The notes beneath the pieces are model-generated. The model saw only the letters and a list, made by a program, of their open reading frames with translations, did no database searches and was not told the DNA's origin. Position numbers and translations under genes: made by a program. A stretch of 64,000 bases of DNA from Myxococcus stipitatus. GTDB lineage: Bacteria > Myxococcota > Myxococcia > Myxococcales > Myxococcaceae. This document shows, one piece after another, positions 16,374-24,715 of the stretch. The stretch lies in the NCBI RefSeq assembly GCF_038561935.1, contig NZ_CP102770.1, positions 9,176,001-9,240,000 on the forward strand. The letters are read 5' to 3'. How positions within the stretch are numbered: the stretch's first letter is position 1; each line of letters starts with the position of its first letter.

Positions 16374-17951
16374 ATGCATTCAGGGCGGCGGTGGTTTCAG
16401 ACTGTCGCGTTCGCGACAGCACTGGGCTGGGCGGGATGGGTGACGGGATGCAGCGAGGCCGAGGACCGGGAGCCTCGCGACTGTCCCGATGCGATGCGGA
16501 GGGATTGCCCCTCTCAAGAGACCCCCTCCGAGGAGGACGCGGGGACTCCACCGGAGGACGCGGGGACGACGACGCCCCCGCAGGAGCCTCCAGATGCGGG
16601 CGGGCCTCCTCCCCTGGAGCCACCTCCTCCGCCGCCCCCCGCGACGACGGGGAGCACGCTGTGGCTCGGTCGCGAGGGGACGGCCCAGGACGACCTGGCG
16701 CTGGGCGCGGCCGTGGACACCAACGGCGACGTCCTCACCGTCGCGCAGTACGAGCTGGATGACCTCCAGGAGCGTCAGCCCACGGACAACTCCGTGAAGC
16801 TGGTGCTCACGCGGCGCGCGGCGATGGGCGAGCAGCGCTGGACGCGGAGCTACTCGGTGCGCGTGGCGGACACGCCCGCCTCCCTGCGCGCGGATGTGAA
16901 TGCGCGCGTCGCGCCGGGCCCCGAGGAGGGGTACTTCGTCGCGGTGGACGCGCGAGGGCTCGTGGAGTTCGACCCGCTGGACCTGGGCAACGGCGCGTTC
17001 GTCGTCCGGCTGGACCGGGCGGGCAACGTGGTCTGGTCGGCCCCCGTCCCGGGGCGGGATGCCACGGTGGCGGACATCGCGGTGGATGGACAGGGCCGGC
17101 CTCGGGTCGCGTTCAACACGTCGGGCGCCACGGACTTCGGTGGAGGCGTGAAGGGCTCCGGCGCGGTGGTGGTGACGTACTCCCTGGACGGCAAGGCGGA
17201 GCAGGCGCTGTCCGTGGGCCAGGCCGAGGGGGGCGACTCCCGCGTGACGCTGACGACCCTGTCGCTCACGCCGGACGGGAGCGTGGTCGTGGGTGGGAGC
17301 TACGCCGGCCCGGTTCGCTTCGGTGAGCACCGCCTGGGGTCCGCGAAGGACGGCAGTCCCTTCCTGGCGCGCTATCAGCCCGACGGGAAGCTGGCCTGGG
17401 TGAAGCCGCTGTCGCAGGCGACCGGGATGGTGCGCGACGTGGGGGTGGATGGCCAGGGCATGGTGGTGGCGCTGGGCTCCTTCCTCGGGACGGTGTCGTG
17501 GGGGACGACGAAGCTCCAGGGCCACGTGTATCGAGCGAGCCCCTTCCTGGTGGCCGCGGACACGACGGGCAAGCCGCTCTGGGCGAGGAACCTGGGGGAC
17601 GGGCTCCAGGCGGGGGCGCTCGGGGTGGAGCCGTCGGGTGAGCTGGTGGTGGCGGGGTTCACGTACTCGCTCATCGTGGATGGTGCGTCGGGGCCGGATG
17701 GGCTGGGTTCGGCGCAGCCGGTGGCGCTCCGGTATGGCGCGAACGGGGCATCGCAGGGGCTGCGCCTGTACCTGTCCGACCCGCCGCGCGCGCGAGGTGA
17801 GCTGTACGGCGTGGAGGAGATTCGCTTCGTGGGTGTGCTGCCCGATGGAGACACCGTGTTGTTCGGGCACACGGACCGGGACACGGACTTCGGCACGGGC
17901 CGGCGAGCGCCCGCGCGGAGCGACTTGTTCCTCATCCGCATGAAGGATTGA
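16374..17951 (+). CDS. Lipoprotein with disordered stalk and SBBP-like propeller
   Basis: About 525 residues starting MHSGRRWFQTV; GGAGG lies six bases ahead. The signal ends at WAGWVTGC, a lipobox. Residues about 30-95 are a stalk rich in Asp-Ala-Gly and poly-proline. The remaining 430 residues are beta repeats of the kind GNVVWSAPVPGRDATVADIA and GKLAWVKPLSQATGMVRDVG, resembling SBBP seven-bladed repeats common in myxobacteria. It is an outer-envelope lipoprotein with no catalytic motif. A strong hairpin terminator follows the stop. Confidence 0.85.
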   Translation: MHSGRRWFQTVAFATALGWAGWVTGCSEAEDREPRDCPDAMRRDCPSQETPSEEDAGTPPEDAGTTTPPQEPPDAGGPPPLEPPPPPPPATTGSTLWLGREGTAQDDLALGAAVDTNGDVLTVAQYELDDLQERQPTDNSVKLVLTRRAAMGEQRWTRSYSVRVADTPASLRADVNARVAPGPEEGYFVAVDARGLVEFDPLDLGNGAFVVRLDRAGNVVWSAPVPGRDATVADIAVDGQGRPRVAFNTSGATDFGGGVKGSGAVVVTYSLDGKAEQALSVGQAEGGDSRVTLTTLSLTPDGSVVVGGSYAGPVRFGEHRLGSAKDGSPFLARYQPDGKLAWVKPLSQATGMVRDVGVDGQGMVVALGSFLGTVSWGTTKLQGHVYRASPFLVAADTTGKPLWARNLGDGLQAGALGVEPSGELVVAGFTYSLIVDGASGPDGLGSAQPVALRYGANGASQGLRLYLSDPPRARGELYGVEEIRFVGVLPDGDTVLFGHTDRDTDFGTGRRAPARSDLFLIRMKD

Positions 17952-17956
17952 GAGCC

Positions 17957-17989
17957 GCCGGGGGAGCGGAGACACACCGCTCCCCCGGC
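17957..17989. terminator. Strong GC hairpin after the propeller lipoprotein
   Basis: A perfect 13-bp stem (GCCGGGGGAGCGG pairing with its complement) encloses a seven-base loop, six bases after the stop at 17951. Only a weak T-rich run (TGTGATTTCTA) follows. Being symmetric, it can also act on the minus-strand transcript of the histone-like gene ending at 18161. Confidence 0.75.
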
Positions 17990-18160
17990 TGTGATTTCTA
18001 CAGGGTGTGTCAGTGCATTCGAGGCTCCGAGGACATGGCGATGCCCTCAGGGGCGACGACGCATTCGCGCCCAAGCATTCACAACCGTTGTGTGGTCATC
18101 ACCGCGGGCCCTGGGCGTGGCGTCGTGCTCACGCGAAACAACGCCTGAGGCCGGCGCGTC

Positions 18161-18559
18161 TCAGCGGCGCGTCGTGCGGCGAGTGCTCTTCCGAGCCCCC
18201 TTGCGAGCACCACCGCGTGCGGTGGTCTTGCGGCTGGCGCCCTTGCGAGCGGTGCGCCCCGCCGCCGCGGCCCGCCGCGTGGTGGCCTTGCGAGCGCCCC
18301 GTCGGGCACCACCGGCGGCGACCTTCTTCCGGGACGCCTTGCGAGCGGTGGTCTTGCCCCGAGCCGAGGTCTTCCGGGCGGAGGAACGGCGGGAGGACGT
18401 CTTCTTCGCGCGAGCGCCGGTGCGGCGAGCGCCCTTCTTCGCGGCGCGGCGCTTTCGTGAGGGCGACTTGCGCGTCGAAGCTGACACGGTGGAGGCCAAT
18501 CCCAGGTCCGAGGGGGCCATGACGTCAGTGACTTCCGAATTGATGGTCTCGTGAATCAT
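18161..18559 (-). CDS. Histone H1-like Lys/Arg/Ala-rich protein
   Basis: 132 residues. After about 27 ordinary residues (MIHETINSEVTDVMAPSDLG...) the protein becomes almost entirely Lys, Arg, Ala, Ser, Thr and Gly, with repeated units such as KKGARRTGARAKK and ARKTSARGKTTARKASRK. This is the composition of eukaryotic H1 tails and of bacterial histone-H1-like nucleoid proteins. AAGGAG lies before the ATG. It probably binds DNA or RNA nonspecifically through charge. Low-complexity coding makes homology weak evidence, so the function is inferred from composition. Confidence 0.75.
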   Translation of the reverse strand: MIHETINSEVTDVMAPSDLGLASTVSASTRKSPSRKRRAAKKGARRTGARAKKTSSRRSSARKTSARGKTTARKASRKKVAAGGARRGARKATTRRAAAAGRTARKGASRKTTARGGARKGARKSTRRTTRR

Positions 18560-18779
18560 TCCATCTCCTTCAGTGAGGGCGAACGACAAGCGATGCACTT
18601 CACAGAGTACGCCTGCTCGCGCGAGATGAGAGCCGTCACGTCGGGAAGATGAACAGCATCGGACGAATGGCACGTCAGCGGTTGCGCATCAGGAAACGCT
18701 CGCGTGCGCGTTGCGCGGGCCGAACCCCTCACCCCAGCACCTGTCGCGGAGCGGAACGCGGCGCGAGACCCGCCGCACA

Positions 18780-18800
18780 CCCACGGAGGGATTCCGTGGG
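18780..18800. terminator. Hairpin downstream of the C58 protease gene
   Basis: CCCACGGA and TCCGTGGG form a perfect 8-bp stem around a five-base loop, 15 bases beyond the protease stop at 18816 when read on the minus strand. No T-run follows, as is usual for GC-rich genomes. Confidence 0.6.
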
Positions 18801-18815
18801 CGGCCGTCCCTCGGC

Positions 18816-20015
18816 TCAGGGGGACGAGGGCGGCGCGTAGCGATCCATGGAGAAGCTGGAGTAGCTCCCCATGTATCCCATCTTGTTGACGTGGACGATC
18901 AGGAGATTGACGAGGTCCTCGGGGTGTCCGCACTGGAACTCGCCAGTGTTTGGGTCCATGAACTTGAGCACCCCTTCCTCGCTATCAATCTGAATCCCGA
19001 CCGCGTGCCCCGCCCCATTCCTCGACTCGAGCCCAATCAGGTACATCCCATCGACGAGCGCCCCGTCCTTGATGAGATGTTTTCCCAACTCCGCCTCGAG
19101 ATTCGCAAGGGGCGCTGAAGTCGCCATCGAGGTGCACTCAAGATGCGGAGCGAACTGCTTGAGCGCGTTCGAGCGCTCCACGAGGCGGTTACCCTGCTCG
19201 ACAAGGGGTTGCGTGGCGGCCTTGAAATCGTTCGAGGCCGTTTCGATGATGTGGGCCTGTTCAGGGGTGAAGCTGGAGAGCCCCTTCGCGAAAGCGATTT
19301 TCGACTGGAACGCGTCGTAATGCCCTTTCACCTCCGCGGTGATTTGGCTTTGCTGACTTCTCAGCTCCTTTATCTCTTGGATGGGTCCCAGCTGTCGGTT
19401 CATCAGCGCGGGGAGCTCCTGGTTGATGGCGTTGCCAAACATCTCGGATGCGGCCTCGGGGTCACTCTGGGTGCTGCAGATGGTGATCCACCGCTCCGTC
19501 AGGGCCCGGCAGATTCCATCGGAGTGCTGGGAGATGTCCGCCGACGAGCCCTGAGCGATGTGCTGGAGCAGCTCGACGTCCTCATGCTGGCAGCCCGCCA
19601 TCTCGCTCATGATGTGGTTGATGACCGCCTGCGTCTCGGGCTTGGTGGACCATGGGCGCTCGAGCGGCGGAGTGGTTGAAGCAGTCGCGGTCTGCGTCGG
19701 AGAGGCCGCCCTGGAGCTGCTTGCCGCGGCCTGGCTGGACGAGCCGCCATACCCCAGCGAGCTGCGTCGGGAGTTGTATCCAGACTGCTGCTCCGGCGTC
19801 GTCGACTGTGGGCGACTGGGGGTCGGAGAATGGCGCGGCGTGCCCTGGTCGAACTGGGAGGCCACCGGGCTGGAGGTGGACCCCGTCGAGGCATTCGGCT
19901 GCACTCCTTGGGTGGATACAACGGGCGTCGCGGGAGTCGAAGGGGTGACGTCGCTTGACCGCGTCGGAGTGGCGGAGCGGGGCTGCAGCGTGGGGCTTCG
20001 AGGAATGGTCGGCAT
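18816..20015 (-). CDS. YopT-type (C58) cysteine protease
   Basis: 399 residues; AGGAG eight bases before the ATG sets the start. Residues 1-125 are Pro/Ser/Thr/Gln-rich and probably disordered. The rest is helical and carries a C58-like triad: C169 in SDGICRALTERW, H337 in GAGHAVGIQI and D354 in KFMDPNTGEF. The Cys heads a helix, as in YopT/AvrPphB, and the His-Asp spacing of 17 matches that family (about 15-16). A long helical insert separates Cys and His. C58 enzymes are secreted effectors that cleave host proteins. No signal peptide is seen, and codon use is less GC-biased than in neighbours, suggesting acquisition. Family call is by motif only. Confidence 0.68.
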   Translation of the reverse strand: MPTIPRSPTLQPRSATPTRSSDVTPSTPATPVVSTQGVQPNASTGSTSSPVASQFDQGTPRHSPTPSRPQSTTPEQQSGYNSRRSSLGYGGSSSQAAASSSRAASPTQTATASTTPPLERPWSTKPETQAVINHIMSEMAGCQHEDVELLQHIAQGSSADISQHSDGICRALTERWITICSTQSDPEAASEMFGNAINQELPALMNRQLGPIQEIKELRSQQSQITAEVKGHYDAFQSKIAFAKGLSSFTPEQAHIIETASNDFKAATQPLVEQGNRLVERSNALKQFAPHLECTSMATSAPLANLEAELGKHLIKDGALVDGMYLIGLESRNGAGHAVGIQIDSEEGVLKFMDPNTGEFQCGHPEDLVNLLIVHVNKMGYMGSYSSFSMDRYAPPSSP

Positions 20016-20114
20016 GGGGTTCTCCTGAGGTCCTTTGAAGCGGGCACACCGGGGCGACCCGATGGCTCGGTGTTCGTTTTCGAATTCGGGAGGCACCTGG
20101 CGCCTCGGCTCGCG

Positions 20115-21200
20115 TTACCCCTTGAGGAACGCGGCCAGCTTCTCGTACGCCACCGCCAGCGGAGGAATGGGCGCGCTCTCGTTCGCCTGGTGCGCCTGCG
20201 CCGTCTCACCGGGGCCGTAGTTGATGGCGTCCACGCCCCACTCCCCGAAGCGCGCGACATCCGTCCACGCCTGCTTCGAGGCGGCGGGCAACCCCGTGAT
20301 GGCCAGCAGCTTCTGGAACAGCGGGTTGCCCGAGACGACCGGCCCGCTGGGCGACGCATCGGAGATCTCCACCTCCGCGCGCCCCGCCACCAGCGCGTGC
20401 ACGTCCGCCTTCGCCTGCTCGATGCTCTTGCCCGGCGCGAAGCGATAGTTGAGGTTCAGCTCGAACGCCTCGGGAATCACGTTCCGCGCGCGCCCGCCCT
20501 TCGCCAGCGTGGCGTTGATGACCTCGTAGAAGCGGAAGCCATCGACGTCCACCTCCGTCCGCTGCCGCGCCAGCAGCTCCGCCAGGAACGGGCCCGCCTT
20601 GTGGATGGCGTTCTCGCCCTGCCACGGCCGCGCCGAGTGCGCGCTGCGCCCCATGAAGCGGACCGTCGCCTGCATCGACCCGACGCACCCCACCTGGACC
20701 TCGCTGTCCGTGGGCTCCATCGCGATGCCGAACTTCACGCGGGCCAGGTCCGGGCGCTTCGCGAACAGCGGAATCAATCCGCTCTCCGCATACGCCCCCT
20801 CCTCCCGCTCGTAGAACAGGAACGCCAGGTTCACCGGCAACGTGTCGCGGCGGAGGTCCTCCGCCAGCGCCATCATCACCGCCAGCCCGCCCTTCATGTC
20901 CGACGCGCCCAGGCCGAAGACGCGCTCACCCTCGATGCGAGGCACCCGCCCCTGGTCGCTCGGATGCGCGGGCACCGTGTCCAGATGCCCGATGAGCGCC
21001 ACCGTGGGACGAGGGTCCTCCAGGTTCCCCAACAACAACGTATGCCCCACCCGGCAGACGTCCCTCGCGGGGAAGTGCTGGAGTGCCCACCGCTCGGTGA
21101 AGTCGGCGATGGGGCCTTCCTGGGTGATGGGGCTGGAGATACGGCACAGCTCGAGCGTCGTGCGGGCGAGCCTCGTGGCGAGGTCTTGTGAGGAGGACAT
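20115..21200 (-). CDS. dapE: Succinyl-diaminopimelate desuccinylase (M20 peptidase)
   Basis: 361 residues. The M20 metal-site motifs are in order: GHLDTVPAH, GASDMKGGLAVMM (bridging Asp), YEREEGAYAESG (catalytic and metal Glu) and a dimerisation lid with VRFMGRSAHSARPWQGENAI. This matches DapE, which removes succinate from N-succinyl-LL-diaminopimelate in the lysine/meso-DAP pathway. dapD lies 4 kb away on the same strand, supporting the assignment over other M20 amidohydrolases. The C58 protease gene follows about 100 bases downstream on the same strand. Confidence 0.9.
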   Translation of the reverse strand: MSSSQDLATRLARTTLELCRISSPITQEGPIADFTERWALQHFPARDVCRVGHTLLLGNLEDPRPTVALIGHLDTVPAHPSDQGRVPRIEGERVFGLGASDMKGGLAVMMALAEDLRRDTLPVNLAFLFYEREEGAYAESGLIPLFAKRPDLARVKFGIAMEPTDSEVQVGCVGSMQATVRFMGRSAHSARPWQGENAIHKAGPFLAELLARQRTEVDVDGFRFYEVINATLAKGGRARNVIPEAFELNLNYRFAPGKSIEQAKADVHALVAGRAEVEISDASPSGPVVSGNPLFQKLLAITGLPAASKQAWTDVARFGEWGVDAINYGPGETAQAHQANESAPIPPLAVAYEKLAAFLKG

Positions 21201-21375
21201 GCGCCTCCCACCATAACCTCACCCCTCCCCGCCCGCCGAAGCCCCCCACCTCACGGCAAACATCCAGCCCACGCCCCAGACAGCCCAGGCCCTTGGATTC
21301 ATCAGTTTATGAGCAGGTGATTCTGAACGTGTGTTCACGGATACTCGCCGCCGACTCACATGCTTCGAGGATGAA

Positions 21376-22830
21376 ATGTCGGCGACGTCAGACGAGGCGA
21401 CCCAGGGCCTGCTCGCGGTGCTCAAGGCCAAGCAGCACCAGAAGGTGGACGTCGGCGCGGAGGCCATGAAGCGCTGGGTCGCCGAGGGCGCGGATGTGAA
21501 CGCGCGCGGCGAATTCGGCACGACGGTGCTCCAGCTCGCCCTGGGGTGGCCCTACTCGAGCGGAGGCACCCCTCCTGACATCGACGGCATCCGCGTGCTC
21601 ATCGAAGCGGGCGCGGACGTGAACGCGCGCGACCGGCAGGGGCGGACGCCGCTCCTGCACGCCATCCACTCCTCGCCCTCGCCCGAGACCGAGACCCGGG
21701 TATCGGAGGCCGTTCAGTTGCTGAAGGCGGCCGGAGCCCGAATCCCCTCGGACGTGAAGGACCAGCACGGCGGCGCCTTCACCTGGACCTCGGAGGTCCT
21801 CTATCGGGAGATTCTCGACGCAGGCGCCGCCATCGACGGCCGGGATGAGGGAGACAGGACGCCCCTGCATCGCATGGCCGGCCGAGGCGCCCCCGACATC
21901 GTGAAGCTGCTGCTCGAGCGCGGCGCCGAGGTGAACGCCCTCGACGGCCAGGGGCTCACCCCGCTGGGCGTCGCGCTCCGGACGAAGGAAGAGGTCTGGG
22001 TCGCCCACAACAAGCGCACGCCCGGGTTCAACGCCACCATCGCCCTCCTGGAGGCCGCGGGCGGAAGACCCCGCGTGCCCTTCACGCGAAGCGACGATGT
22101 GTTCGCGCCGTTCCCCGTGGACCCGGAGGCGCTGACGAAAGCCCTCGCGGGACAGAAGCTCGACCTCACCCACCCCGCCGCTTCCGCGCAGGAAGTCACC
22201 ACCGTCCTGCAGGGCTACGGCGAGCCCGAGAAGACGTTCGAGAAGCTGTCGGCCCTGAGGGACGCGCTCGGCGCGGAGCCGAGGAAGGTCCGCATCCAGG
22301 GGCCGCTCGACCTGCACCGCGTGTTCTTCCACCACGGCGACCTGGAGGTGGACGGAGACCTGTCCATCTACAAGCCGTTCGCGGTGACGGGGAACGTCAC
22401 CGTGCACGGCGTGGTGACGGACTCGGCCAATGACTCGCTGGTGGCCATCCTGGGTCACCTGAAGTGCCACGGGCTCTACACGGACTGCGAGTTCAGCGTC
22501 CAAGGCGACATCGAGGCCCGCGACGTGGTGCTCGGCTACTACAACGACCACATCCTCGCCGCGAACACCCTCAAGGCGAAGGTCGTCATCGAGGACAACC
22601 ACGCCTTCATGGCCACCGTCGAGTCCCCCCACCACTTCGACATCGACACCTACAGCCAGGGCTACGGCGAGGGCGTGTCGGAGCGGCTCCAGGCCCTCTT
22701 CGTCGACAGCGTGTTCCAGGAGCGCAAGGAAGGGGACGACGAGGAGGAGCCCTTGCGGCTCGACCGGGGCGAGCTCTTCGACCACATCAGCAAGGGCCGC
22801 CCCGTCTTCCGCGAGCAGAAGGACGCGTAG
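21376..22830 (+). CDS. Ankyrin-repeat protein with C-terminal beta-solenoid
   Basis: 484 residues, started at MSATSDEATQG behind GAGGATGA. Ankyrin units are visible at GADVNARGEFGTTVLQLAL, GADVNARDRQGRTPLLHAI, GDRTPLHRMAGRGAPDIVKL and GAEVNALDGQGLTPLGVAL, covering about residues 25-235. The C-terminal half is different: residues about 300-420 read as short beta turns (GDLEVDGDLSIYKPFAVTG, GNVTVHGVVTDS) like a polymer-forming or bactofilin-type solenoid. No signal peptide or catalytic motif. It diverges from dapE over a 175-base gap and converges tightly with the TROVE gene (three bases between stops). Confidence 0.85.
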   Translation: MSATSDEATQGLLAVLKAKQHQKVDVGAEAMKRWVAEGADVNARGEFGTTVLQLALGWPYSSGGTPPDIDGIRVLIEAGADVNARDRQGRTPLLHAIHSSPSPETETRVSEAVQLLKAAGARIPSDVKDQHGGAFTWTSEVLYREILDAGAAIDGRDEGDRTPLHRMAGRGAPDIVKLLLERGAEVNALDGQGLTPLGVALRTKEEVWVAHNKRTPGFNATIALLEAAGGRPRVPFTRSDDVFAPFPVDPEALTKALAGQKLDLTHPAASAQEVTTVLQGYGEPEKTFEKLSALRDALGAEPRKVRIQGPLDLHRVFFHHGDLEVDGDLSIYKPFAVTGNVTVHGVVTDSANDSLVAILGHLKCHGLYTDCEFSVQGDIEARDVVLGYYNDHILAANTLKAKVVIEDNHAFMATVESPHHFDIDTYSQGYGEGVSERLQALFVDSVFQERKEGDDEEEPLRLDRGELFDHISKGRPVFREQKDA

Positions 22831-22833
22831 CCC

Positions 22834-24609
22834 TCAACAGGTCCGGATGAAGTCGAGCTCCACGCTGTTCTTCGCGGCGGCGTCCGCGGGCGTCAGCGCG
22901 GGGCTCGACTTCTCCGGCACCGCGGGGCTGCCCTTCGCCTGCCACTCGGACACGTGACGGAACGAGTTGGCATCGAATCCCGCGAGCAGCAGCACGTGCG
23001 GAACGGAGGACGGCAAGGGCGCGCTCTCGTACGCCGCCAGGTTCCACAGCACCACGTCCACCGGCCCCAGGAACTCGTGCCACGCCTGGATGGCGGCCAA
23101 CAGGGGCGGCACCGTCGTATCGAACGCGATGGCGCGCTCGCGCAGCTTCTGGACCCGCTGTGGCATCAGCGCCTGCGACTGCGGGGGATGGAACTGCATG
23201 TCGGAGAAGAAGTAGAGCGTGCGGGGCCTCGGGCGCGAGGGCTGGTCCAGCAGGGTGAAGATGAGGTTCACCACCGAGTTGGCCACCTGCGTGCTGCCCC
23301 AGCCCTTCCCCTCACACAGCTTTTTCGCGAGGCTGAACACGCCCTGCTTCTCGCGCAGCGTCTCCAGGTAGCAGTCGTCCGCGAAGGTCGCCGCGTAGCC
23401 CAGCTCCCGCGCCATCACCGCCGCCATCGTCACCGCCACGTCGCCCACCTGCGCGGAGCTCTTGGCCCCGCCCACGGGGGTGCCGAACATGGAGCCGGAG
23501 ATGTCCGCCAGTCCCAGGCTGGGCCCCTTCGGTAGCAATCCCTTGCACACCTGCTCCAGGATGGCCTCGAACACAGGCGCGAGGGCCGGCGCGGGGTCCG
23601 CCATGAAGACAATCTTGTCTCCCGAGTAGTTCGGGCGGGACTTGCCCTCCATCGCCGCGCGCCAGCCCATGTAGACCTGATGAGGCCACAGGCCCGTGAA
23701 GCGGCGCTTGCGGGCCTCGGCCACCAGCGCCTCCACCGGGATGCCCGCCTGATACATGGCTCGCACGTAGCCCTTGAAGGCCAGGTCCGGCAGCAGGCCC
23801 GGCACGTCCAGCACGCGCCGCCACGTCTCCGCCGTCGAGCCCATGAAGGACAGCGCCTGCTCCGTGGACAGGCGCCCCTGCACGAAGTTCTCCACGCTCG
23901 CCTCGCCGCCGAAGTACGCGCGCCGCGCCTCCAGCAGCGCCAGCCCCTGCGTCAGGCCCGCGCGCTCCCGCGTCGGCGCGTGCAGGTAGCGGTAGAGCTT
24001 CAGCGTGCGCTCGTCCAGGTGCGCCTTCGCCAGGCCCATCGCATCCACCAGCCGCAGGCTCGCGCGCTGGCCGTTCTTCCGGCGCCGCATCAGCGGGAAC
24101 TGCCGCCGCGAGTACTTGAGCAGCTGATACTCGTCCATCTGAGCCAGCGCCCGCGCCATGCCCTTGCGCGCGGCCTCCGGGACTTCGCCGAGCCCCAGGT
24201 TCTCGAAGTGCGTGACGAACAGCGCGACGTCATCCGCGCGGTGGCGCAGACAGCGGAACGTGTACTCCTCCGTGAAGGGTCCACCCGGGTCCGCCGCGGC
24301 GAGGATGGCCGGCGCGACACTGCCCTGGATGCGATTGCCCTTCCCCTTCACCGGGTCCCGCATGTACGCGGCGAACTTCCAGCCGAAGCCCCGCTCGTGC
24401 CGCTCGGCGTTGACCAGCGCCGCCGCATACTCGCGAATCTCGTCCCGCTGGGTCCGGTAGAAGGTCTCCTCGAGCAGCGCCGAGCCCTTCGTGAAGGTCA
24501 GGTGCGTCAGCGGGTCCGTGCCGGACAGGTCGAAGGCGGCGGCCTCTTCATGTGTCGACGCCCCGTCGTGCTCCAGAGCCCCCACGACGTCATCCAGCAC
24601 CCGAGGCAT
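22834..24609 (-). CDS. TROVE/vWA protein, Ro60-like RNA-binding
   Basis: 591 residues from MPRVLDDVVGALE; GGGAG precedes the ATG. The N-terminal 330 residues fit the TROVE helical repeat ring (TKGSALLEETFYRTQRDE, ALAQMDEYQLLKYSRRQFPL, RLSTEQALSFMGSTAETWRR). The C-terminal half is a von Willebrand A domain with a MIDAS-type site GLADISGSMFGTP. Ro60/Rsr proteins bind misfolded RNAs and Y RNAs; bacterial members work with RNA degradation or repair enzymes. No rtcB or PNPase gene is adjacent. The leader between this gene and its upstream neighbour (24610-24715) contains a 6-bp hairpin at 24651-24664. DUF2828-type relatives are the main alternative. Confidence 0.75.
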   Translation of the reverse strand: MPRVLDDVVGALEHDGASTHEEAAAFDLSGTDPLTHLTFTKGSALLEETFYRTQRDEIREYAAALVNAERHERGFGWKFAAYMRDPVKGKGNRIQGSVAPAILAAADPGGPFTEEYTFRCLRHRADDVALFVTHFENLGLGEVPEAARKGMARALAQMDEYQLLKYSRRQFPLMRRRKNGQRASLRLVDAMGLAKAHLDERTLKLYRYLHAPTRERAGLTQGLALLEARRAYFGGEASVENFVQGRLSTEQALSFMGSTAETWRRVLDVPGLLPDLAFKGYVRAMYQAGIPVEALVAEARKRRFTGLWPHQVYMGWRAAMEGKSRPNYSGDKIVFMADPAPALAPVFEAILEQVCKGLLPKGPSLGLADISGSMFGTPVGGAKSSAQVGDVAVTMAAVMARELGYAATFADDCYLETLREKQGVFSLAKKLCEGKGWGSTQVANSVVNLIFTLLDQPSRPRPRTLYFFSDMQFHPPQSQALMPQRVQKLRERAIAFDTTVPPLLAAIQAWHEFLGPVDVVLWNLAAYESAPLPSSVPHVLLLAGFDANSFRHVSEWQAKGSPAVPEKSSPALTPADAAAKNSVELDFIRTC

Positions 24610-24715
24610 GCCCACTCCCGAGCCGAGAAGAAAAGTCGGCGCCCCGCCCCGCTGGCAAGCCAGCAAGGGCTCAGGGACGAAGTAGGGGCGCCAGATGGCT
24701 CGAGCTTACGTCAGC

